A DNA stretch of 64,000 nt from Tenrec ecaudatus (lineage: Eukaryota > Chordata > Mammalia > Afrosoricida > Tenrecidae): positions 6,772,983-6,836,982 of the forward strand of contig NC_134541.1 of the NCBI RefSeq assembly GCF_050624435.1. Reading direction: 5' to 3'. Below the pieces are notes generated by a model, which did not search any database, was not told the DNA's origin, and saw only the letters and a list, made by a program, of their open reading frames with translations. Of the stretch, positions 60,103 to 64,000 are shown in pieces. The stretch's first letter is position 1; every line of letters starts with the position of its first letter. The translations under genes were made by a program, and so were the position numbers.

Positions 60103-62093
60103 TCTTTGTTGCGTTGTGCTGGTGGGTTTCATTTAAATGGCTCTTTGGCCCTGGTAGTGTCATGGTTACAAGTTGGGCTGCTAACCCCAAGGTCAGCAGT
60201 TCAAAGCCACCAGCTGCTCCTCGGGGGGAAAGATGAGGCTTTCTCCTCCCGTAGAGTCACAGTCTCAGAAGCCACAGAGGCAGTGCTACCCTGGAGGGGT
60301 GCTATGCGTCAGCATCGACTCCATGACAGTGAGTTTGAGTTTTGTTTGGTTGTTCTTCCTTGTAGGGATCTCAAAGATTCACCTCACAGTAGCTCCTGGT
60401 CGGGGTGTAACATAATTTACGTAACTATTCCCTCCATTCACGAACATTCAGGCATGTCTGCTTTTTCTCTATCACAGGTAAGGCCATAAGGGCAAGGCCT
60501 TACTTAACCAAACACATAGCCTTTGGGGGAACCAAGGTCAATTGACACAAGGTCATCCTCCAAGGCAATGTCCTGCATCCTAATTTGGTGAGTAGTGACT
60601 GGGGTCTTACACATTCGTGAGTAGCCATCTAAGGGGCAACCATCTGGTCTCTAACCACCCAAAAGGAAAAAAAGTGATAAACATTTTAAAAAGGTATGGA
60701 AACAATTAGTCCAAAGGACTTGTGCATCATGGAAGTATCAGTTTCCACAACCCTGAGACCGGAAGAGCTAGATGGTGCCCGGCTACCACTACCAACTGCT
60801 CTGAGAGAGACCACGCTAGAAGGTCCTAAGTAGCATGGGAGAAACATGTGGAACAGAACTCCAAATCCTAGAGACCAGGTCTGCTGGTTGGATAGAGACA
60901 GACTGTGACGTTTGTTACTTATTACCATCGAGTTGATTCAAACTAACTCACAGCGACCTTATAGAACAGAGGAGAGCTGCCCCCATAGGGCTTATGAAGC
61001 TGTGAATCTTTACTGAAGCTGACTGCTACATTTTCTCCCACAGAGTGGTCGGTGGGTTTGAATCCGGTGCTTTAACCACGGTGCCACCAGGCTCCCCCTG
61101 TAAAGATGGCCCCCTAAGGGGGCAGCTCTACTCTGTCCTGTGTGTTCATGTGAGTCAGAATCAACTCAAGGGGCACTTCTGCCCTGTCCTGTGCAATCGC
61201 TGTGAGTCGGCATCCACTTGATGGCAGTGAGTTTGCTGTTTTTGGCGGCTGAAAGGTTGGTGGTTTGAACCCACCCAATGGCTTCACAGGAGAAGAGCTC
61301 TGGCTAGATGCTCCTGCACAGGTGACATCCTGGGCAGCCCTGCGGACAGTTCTCTTTGGTCCCATGACCTGAACCGACTGGCCAGCACCCACGGCGACAA
61401 CGGCACTCCCCCACTGCATCAAACATTCAGCAACCTGAGCAGTGTGGTAATGGGCCTTGGAAAGCAGGGGCTCACGGGACCACAGGAGTGGGGGCCCCTG
61501 GGCTCCTCGCCCCGGTCAGGCAGTACAGGCACACGCCTGGGCTGGCCCAAACATACCGAGCTCAGATGGGATCTGCACCTGGCCCTCCCAGAGGACCCCA
61601 GGGAGCCCTGGGGTCATTGAGCCCTGGGTGCTCCCCTCGCCCTGGGCCCCCCTGTCTCACCTGGAAAGATGCTTACCTGCTTCTGAAAGCGTTGTGCCTT
61701 CTCACAGACAATTCTGGCATTGGCAGGTGGGCCAGGTATCTCGTAGAGCTGGGCACTGGGTGGCGGGGGCGTCTCCACCCAGCTCCGCATGTGCTCGTAG
61801 ACTGGACCTGGAGACGGAGGGGCGAGCAGGGAGGGCACCTGGTAGGCTTCCTCGGGGCTGGTCACCTCCAGCCCGTCCCGGTGAGGGGGCCAGGAGCTGG
61901 CTGCGGGCACCTTGGTCAGCATTTGGAGGCGGTTGGCGGGGGCCAGGCCCTGCCTGCCGCGGAGCACACACTTCCACCAGCCCTCGCTCTCCGGCACGTG
62001 CTGCTCCAGAATTGTCAAGACGTCTCCCCTGCAGAAAGCCAGCTCGTCCGAGCAGTCAGGGAGGTTGTCATAAAGCGCCTTGGCTAAGAGGGC
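48714..62093 (-). CDS. CASS4: CASS4, CAS-family scaffold protein 4 (five coding exons; first exon not found)
   Basis: Adhesion-linked docking protein of the p130Cas family (with BCAR1, NEDD9 and EFS) that binds FAK/Src-type kinases at focal adhesions and is tyrosine phosphorylated. Exons 62093-61677, 55835-55734, 54431-54351, 53270-52002 and 49109-48714 are all phase 0 with AG/GT borders and give 754 residues; human has 786 including about 12 from the missing first exon. Order: SH3 domain (ALYDN, ELAFCRGD, GWWKC, GLAPANRLQ); a substrate region with SH2-type tyrosines YQVP, YEIP, YDVP, YDIP and YSTLP, fewer than in p130Cas; KPNIYDIPKAM; a Ser-rich stretch; a helical bundle (KWRFRQFLEA, SPDDLERFV); and the C-terminal FAT-like domain (CRLYFGALFKAL, SKLVIVVGQKLVDALC). 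The YDYVHL Src-binding motif of the other CAS proteins is absent, as known for CASS4. No stop or frameshift seen. Confidence 0.95.
49540..49757 (-). repeat. AfroSINE copy
   Basis: CCCCACCCCCAACACACTGCT to TTAATCACGACGCCACCAAG and GGCCC. A shorter fragment of the variant subtype lies just before it at about 49365-49535. Confidence 0.8.
49841..49871 (+). repeat. (TG)n microsatellite
   Basis: About fifteen TG units. Confidence 0.95.
49889..50102 (+). repeat. AfroSINE copy
   Basis: GGGAGCCCTGGTGAAGGAATG to GGAATTGACTCATCAGCAGG. Confidence 0.87.
50265..50346. mobile_element. Palindromic mariner-type MITE
   Basis: GGGAGGGCACTTCAAAAGCTT and the right arm CCACGAACTTTTTGGAGCCC pair over about 25 bases; third copy of the family. 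Confidence 0.65.
50770..50945 (+). repeat. AfroSINE copy
   Basis: GCCTAGTGGCATAGCGATTGC to GAGTCAGCATTGACTCCACGG; a second headless copy follows at about 50948-51055 (GCACAGCGGGTTACGTATTGG). Confidence 0.8.
51221..51420 (+). repeat. AfroSINE copy, reference example
   Basis: Full structure is visible here: tRNA-like head GTAGCCCTGGTGGTGTAGTGG with an A-box-like segment, B-box region GGTCAGCAGTTGGAAACCACC, then the tRNA-unrelated body TTACAGTCTCGGGAACTCAC, GGGCAGTTCTACCCTGTCC, and a tail related to RTE, GTCGCCAGGAGTCGGCTCTG. AfroSINEs are known only from Afrotheria; other copies in this list were recognised by the same blocks. Confidence 0.9.
51527..51750 (+). repeat. AfroSINE copy, variant subtype
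   Basis: GGAGTCCCTGGGTGGTGTGGA, TCACTCACCCAGAGACATCTT then GGTCGCCGTGAGTTGCAATGG, followed by a TTGTTGTTTGTTTTTG tail. Confidence 0.82.
52002..53270 (-). CDS. CASS4: CASS4 large exon (423 codons): Ser-rich and helical region
   Basis: Begins GVPGPSQAVQRGDYSTLPS after CAGAAACAG. Contains QKKFSLPEIPSSDLPVPRD, VPSSFRIPRVEQQNTKPN then IYDIPKAM, a Ser run (STSTESSSSSSSEELPKE), and the helical segment KETVTALQHKVALAVEGLLL with FVSRKWRFRQFLEA and SPDDLERFVMAARMVPED. Ends SACGQ before GTGAGT. Long single exons like this are usual for the CAS family. Confidence 0.96.
53590..53792 (-). repeat. AfroSINE copy
   Basis: AAACCCACTGCCACTGAGCTG to GAGTAACCACAACACCCACA. Confidence 0.87.
54008..54180 (-). repeat. 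SINE-derived block, near-identical to 54.98-55.15 kb
   Basis: CCCACTGCCATTGAGTTTGA, CCCTATATAGCGTTACCC, then CTTCATTCTCTTGTGGGGC, GTGCTTACCTTGTG and AGTAGCACCAGCACCATCCC. The second half is not the normal SINE body but is shared by both blocks. Confidence 0.8.
54351..54431 (-). CDS. CASS4: CASS4 exon with the YDIP motif
   Basis: 27 codons: VPEKPQLYDIPASPQKARL, then APRGSHAS. YDIPASP is the conserved SH2-binding type repeat of the substrate domain. The acceptor is TCTTCCCAG and the donor GTAAGT. Confidence 0.95.
54980..55150 (-). repeat. SINE-derived block, second copy
   Basis: CCCACTGTCACTGAGTTTGA through GTAGCACCAGCACCATCCCA and ACCCAAACTCAACCCAC; a few differences from 54.01-54.18 kb. The 54.16-54.20 and 55.14-55.16 kb flanks also agree, so the unit is about 170 bases. 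Confidence 0.8.
55146..55345 (-). repeat. AfroSINE copy
   Basis: CCCTCCACTCGAGTCTGACTC to GAGAAATCGCCACGAGGACTC; the normal body follows directly on the duplicated block. Confidence 0.8.
55357..55580 (+). repeat. AT-rich degenerate minisatellite
   Basis: (CA)n followed by repeated ATATAGATATGTACACACA and CATATACCATATAGATAT units of about 30-45 bases, imperfectly tandem. Confidence 0.85.
55734..55835 (-). CDS. CASS4: CASS4 exon with the YDVP motif
   Basis: 34 codons: IAITLPRPMVASLPTLPSQ, then VYDVPTQRRAHPAST. YDVPTQ is the first conserved substrate-domain tyrosine after the SH3 exon. Confidence 0.95.
56108..56318 (-). repeat. AfroSINE copy
   Basis: AAACTCACTGCCAGCCAGTGG to ATAACCACTCTGCCACCAGG and GCTCC; nearly complete. 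Confidence 0.88.
56525..56715 (+). repeat. AfroSINE copy, variant subtype
   Basis: GGAGTCCCTGGATGGCCACAT, GAGTCCACCCAGAGGCATCTT, GGAAGAAAGGCCTGGTGGTCT then GGCCGTGAGTCGGAGCCAGC. The cleanest example of this subtype here. Confidence 0.85.
58068..58235 (-). repeat. AfroSINE copy
   Basis: CCCGCAGTCATCGAGTGGATT to GTCTAACGTCTAACCCACGG. Confidence 0.8.
58259..58298 (+). repeat. (AC)n(GC)n microsatellite
   Basis: Alternating purine-pyrimidine tract of about 40 bases, ACACAC passing into GCGCGC, the composition that favours Z-DNA. Confidence 0.9.
58628..58745 (+). repeat. 29-bp minisatellite, about four units
   Basis: Unit GCCTGCCCTGGGTGCTGGGG plus AGGAGCCTG, repeated with almost no change; the last unit has CCTTGGG and then breaks down into TGCTCAGTGCTGGGTGCTGG. 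Confidence 0.92.
59412..59650 (-). repeat. LINE 3' end, reversed
   Basis: AGATCGTTTTATTGGGGGCCC, GTGTCAAGCATATTTGTACA and CCTTGGTGTCAGCTC are the inverted end of the family at 33.2-34.0 kb, diverged. More of the element may continue beyond the C run to about 59.9 kb. Confidence 0.7.
59689..59713 (+). repeat. C homopolymer (about 25)
   Basis: An uninterrupted run; G on the transcribed CASS4 sense strand. Confidence 0.95.
60068..60101 (+). repeat. (AC)n microsatellite
   Basis: About sixteen to seventeen AC units. Confidence 0.95.
60145..60345 (+). repeat. AfroSINE copy, full length
   Basis: GGCCCTGGTAGTGTCATGG through AAGGTCAGCAGTTCAAAGCC to CAGCATCGACTCCATGACAG and TGAGTTTGAGTTT. Confidence 0.9.
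60660..60908 (+). repeat. L1-type 3' UTR remnant
   Basis: GGTATGGAAACAATTAGTCC, CTAGATGGTGCCCGGCTACC, then ACCAACTGCTCTGAGAGAGA; resembles elephant L1 3' UTR from memory. A related downstream piece is at 24.78 kb. Confidence 0.55.
60925..61105 (-). repeat. AfroSINE copy
   Basis: ATTACCATCGAGTTGATTC to GTGCCACCAGGCTCC; followed by a forward, partly duplicated 3' end at about 61108-61240. Confidence 0.82.
61677..62093 (-). CDS. CASS4: CASS4 SH3 exon
   Basis: 139 codons from ALLAKALYDNLPDC to AQRFQKQ. The SH3 fold spans about residues 1-60 of the exon: ALYDN in the RT loop, ELAFCRGD, WWK, and GLAPANRL at the end. SH3 of CAS proteins binds proline-rich FAK/PYK2 and guanine-exchange partners. 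Downstream lie YQVP, YEHM and YEIP tyrosines in a Pro-rich linker. Acceptor CACCCCAG, donor GTAAGC. Confidence 0.96.
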
Positions 62094-62249
62094 CTGGGGT
62101 GGGGAGAGAGGTTGGACGGTTAGCCGTGTTGCCATGGACCCGACCTCACTCGCTCACTCTCCTCACTCTCTCACTCACTCACGGTCACCCCACAGGCATC
62201 AGAGAAGAACGGCACTTACCCCTAATCCCACCCCCCCCCCACGACTCGC

Positions 62250-62445
62250 TGCCATCACGTCAATGTCCCAACTCCTAAACTCCTAGCAGCCCTGTTGGAC
62301 AGCGTAGAGCTGCCCCTCTCTGGGTTTCTCAAACTGTAACTCTTTACCGGTGCAGACAGCTCATTTTTCTCCTAACAATCAGCTAGTGGTTTTGAACCGC
62401 TGGCCTTGTGGTTGGCTGCCCAGTGCCTAATCGCTACGACCCAGC
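62250..62445 (-). repeat. AfroSINE copy
   Basis: CGCTGCCATCACGTCAATGTC to AGTGCCTAATCGCTACGACC. Confidence 0.8.
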
Positions 62446-63397
62446 GATTTAAAAATCCAAATCAAACCAAACCTCGTCTAGTGATTCCGGTGGGAGTTCC
62501 AGGAGCGAACAGGTTTTGCAGTCAGCAACCCGCATGCCTTTTCCTGACATTGGTCCTAACAGCGCTCCTCCCACCTCCTGCATCTGTTTTTCCCATGGCT
62601 TCTTTCCTCTTCCTTCCTGCCTGCCTGCCCGCTCGCTGAGCTTCCTCCCGGGCACCCGCTGCTCTGGGATCTCCTTGGGTGGGCTCTTCTGATGCGTGAG
62701 TGCCTGCTGGGGGTTCTCGTTCACCTCACAGGCCTGCCCTTCTTGGTCGAAAGCAGAGCTGAGGGGTGTTGCCTGGCACACCAACAAGTGTAGAGCCCAT
62801 GCCCTGCCTTCTCGTTTCCTCTGTCACCCCCAGAGTCTCTCATCCCACTGTTTGCCTGACTGATATATACCATCCTTGGGATGCCACCCCTTGAAGTGTC
62901 CCAACTCAGAAGTCTGACTCTGCTCCCGATCCTCCCATGGCTCCCCAGTAGCCTTCAGATGAAGTCCTGAATGGCTTTGCTCCTGCCCACATCTCCGGCC
63001 TGGTGGGCATCACTTCCCCTACAGCCTCTGGGCACCCACGTCCTCTGCACATGCTGTTCTCTCCATGCCAGTCGGTGGGATGCCCCTCATCTTCCCAGAC
63101 TCATCTGAATGTCACTTCCTTAGGGAAGAGGTTTCTGACAGCCACCCCCGGGTCAGCTGCTTCCCCTGCTTTTTCATTCAACACCAGTCTGCCGTAGTAA
63201 CTAGCACATTGATATGATTTTGCTATGTGCCAACCACTTTCCCTCACCAAAGGAGCCCAGGCGGGGTAGTGGGTTACACCCTTGAGGGCAGCAGCCCAAG
63301 TGTAACCCGCGATGCTGCCTGCCCTCCTTTGGTGAGTGAACGAAAGAGGGAGTAAAAGCACCACCTCCAGCCAGTCATCACAGTTCTCGGGGGTGCG

Positions 63398-63474
63398 AGG
63401 GGGTGTCTGAAAGTGTGTGGGAAGTGGAATGAGAAGACCACGGCATTTCCCACCAGCTTTGGGGAGTCCCTCTG
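63398..63474. mobile_element. Palindromic mariner-type MITE, diverged
   Basis: GGGGGTGTCTGAAAGTGTGTG and CCACCAGCTTTGGGGAGTCCC pair imperfectly; fourth and most decayed copy of the family. Confidence 0.5.
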
Positions 63475-63514
63475 TACATTTGATCAACGATCCTATTAAA
63501 AGAATTCTCCATAA

Positions 63515-64000
63515 GCAAATGTGGCGAAGAGAGCTGATGGTGCCCGGCTGTCAAAAGAGATCGTGTCTGGGGTCTTAAAGGCTTGAAGGTGAACAAGCGG
63601 CCATCTAGCGCAGAAGCAATAAAGCCCACATGGAAGAACACACCAGCCGGTGGGATCACGAGGTACCAAAGGGACCAGGTATAAGGCGTCATGCAAAAAA
63701 AAAGAATATATATATGTGTGTATGTATATACATTTTATATATATATATATACACCATAGTGAATGAAGGGGGAAGTGCAGAGTGGAGACCCAAGGCCCAA
63801 GTGTCGGCTACTGGAGATCCCCTCACAGAGGGGTTTAGGAGAGGAGATGGGTCAGTCAGGGTGCGATGTAGTACTGATGAAGAACACAGCTTTCCCCCAG
63901 ATCCTGGATGCTTCCTCCCCCCAACTACCATGATCTGAATTCTACCTTGCAGGGCTGGATAGGACAGAGGCTGTACACTGGTGCATATGGGAGCTGGAGG
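63515..64000 (+). repeat. LINE 3' region, L1-type family, cut by the window edge
   Basis: GCTGATGGTGCCCGGCTGTC, AAGGCTTGAAGGTGAACAAG and GGTATAAGGCGTCATGCAAA align with 33.2-33.4 kb; an (AT)n expansion sits at about 63700-63755. The 3' end lies outside. Confidence 0.8.

Larger units (their letters stand above)
55836..61676 (-). other. CASS4 intron after the SH3 exon
   Basis: SINEs near 56.1, 56.5, 58.1, 60.15, 60.95 and 61.2 kb, a 29-bp minisatellite at 58.63 kb, a LINE in reverse at 59.4 kb, a C homopolymer at 59.69 kb and an L1-like remnant at 60.66 kb. 56.75-58.0 kb is GC-rich unique sequence in which I see no exon. Confidence 0.7.
62094..64000 (-). other. CASS4 upstream intron
   Basis: Human CASS4 has a short first coding exon of about 12 residues; I find no convincing match here, so it probably lies beyond the right edge. 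Contents: a reversed SINE (62.25-62.44 kb), unique sequence to 63.2 kb, a SINE scrap at 63.25 kb, a palindromic MITE at 63.4 kb and a LINE from 63.5 kb. Confidence 0.65.

Noticed and set aside
61457-62278. Plus-strand frame of 273 codons opposite the CASS4 SH3 exon
   Set aside because: Overlaps the SH3 exon antisense; the Arg/Pro/Ala-rich composition is a GC effect.
1-64000. CRISPR arrays, operons, phage or bacterial defence genes
   Set aside because: None present; the direct repeats are SINEs, microsatellites and minisatellites in a mammalian gene landscape.

Overview
The window is nuclear DNA from a placental mammal, most likely an afrotherian and probably a tenrec (for example Echinops). 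Three split genes with GT-AG introns sit among dozens of tRNA-derived SINE copies whose head reads GGAGCCCTGGTGGC, the AfroSINE type. Two SPIN-type hAT transposons are also present. SPIN is known from only a scattered set of tetrapods and, among afrotherians, from tenrec. The species call is inference; the gene calls rest on translated exons.

The genes match the order of human chromosome 20q13.3: CASS4, RTF2 and GCNT7. RTF2 (replication termination factor 2) occupies the minus strand from 34.47 kb down to 1.01 kb in nine coding exons that join to a clean 299-residue frame. GCNT7, a glycosyltransferase family 14 member, lies on the plus strand from 11.7 to 17.6 kb, wholly inside the 21-kb fifth intron of RTF2. 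It has three coding exons and 428 residues. CASS4, the fourth CAS-family adhesion scaffold, is on the minus strand from 62.09 to 48.71 kb. Five coding exons (754 residues) are visible, from the SH3 exon to the stop; the short first coding exon was not found.

Layout: 0-1 kb is the RTF2 3' flank with a LINE 3' end. 1-34.5 kb is RTF2 with nested GCNT7. 34.5-34.9 kb is the GC-rich RTF2 promoter. 34.9-48.7 kb is intergenic and made largely of nested mobile elements (SPIN, LINE, RTE, mariner, SINEs). 48.7-62.1 kb is CASS4. 62.1-64 kb is CASS4 upstream intron ending in another LINE.

The three proteins do not form one pathway: RTF2 acts at replication forks, GCNT7 is a Golgi-type membrane glycosyltransferase, and CASS4 is a cytoplasmic adhesion adaptor. 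I found no convincing undescribed gene system. The points most worth a second look are the arginine at the expected catalytic position of GCNT7, a small upstream frame overlapping its start codon, the dated nests of mobile elements, a palindromic element between 12-bp direct repeats, and an unidentified open frame near 45 kb.
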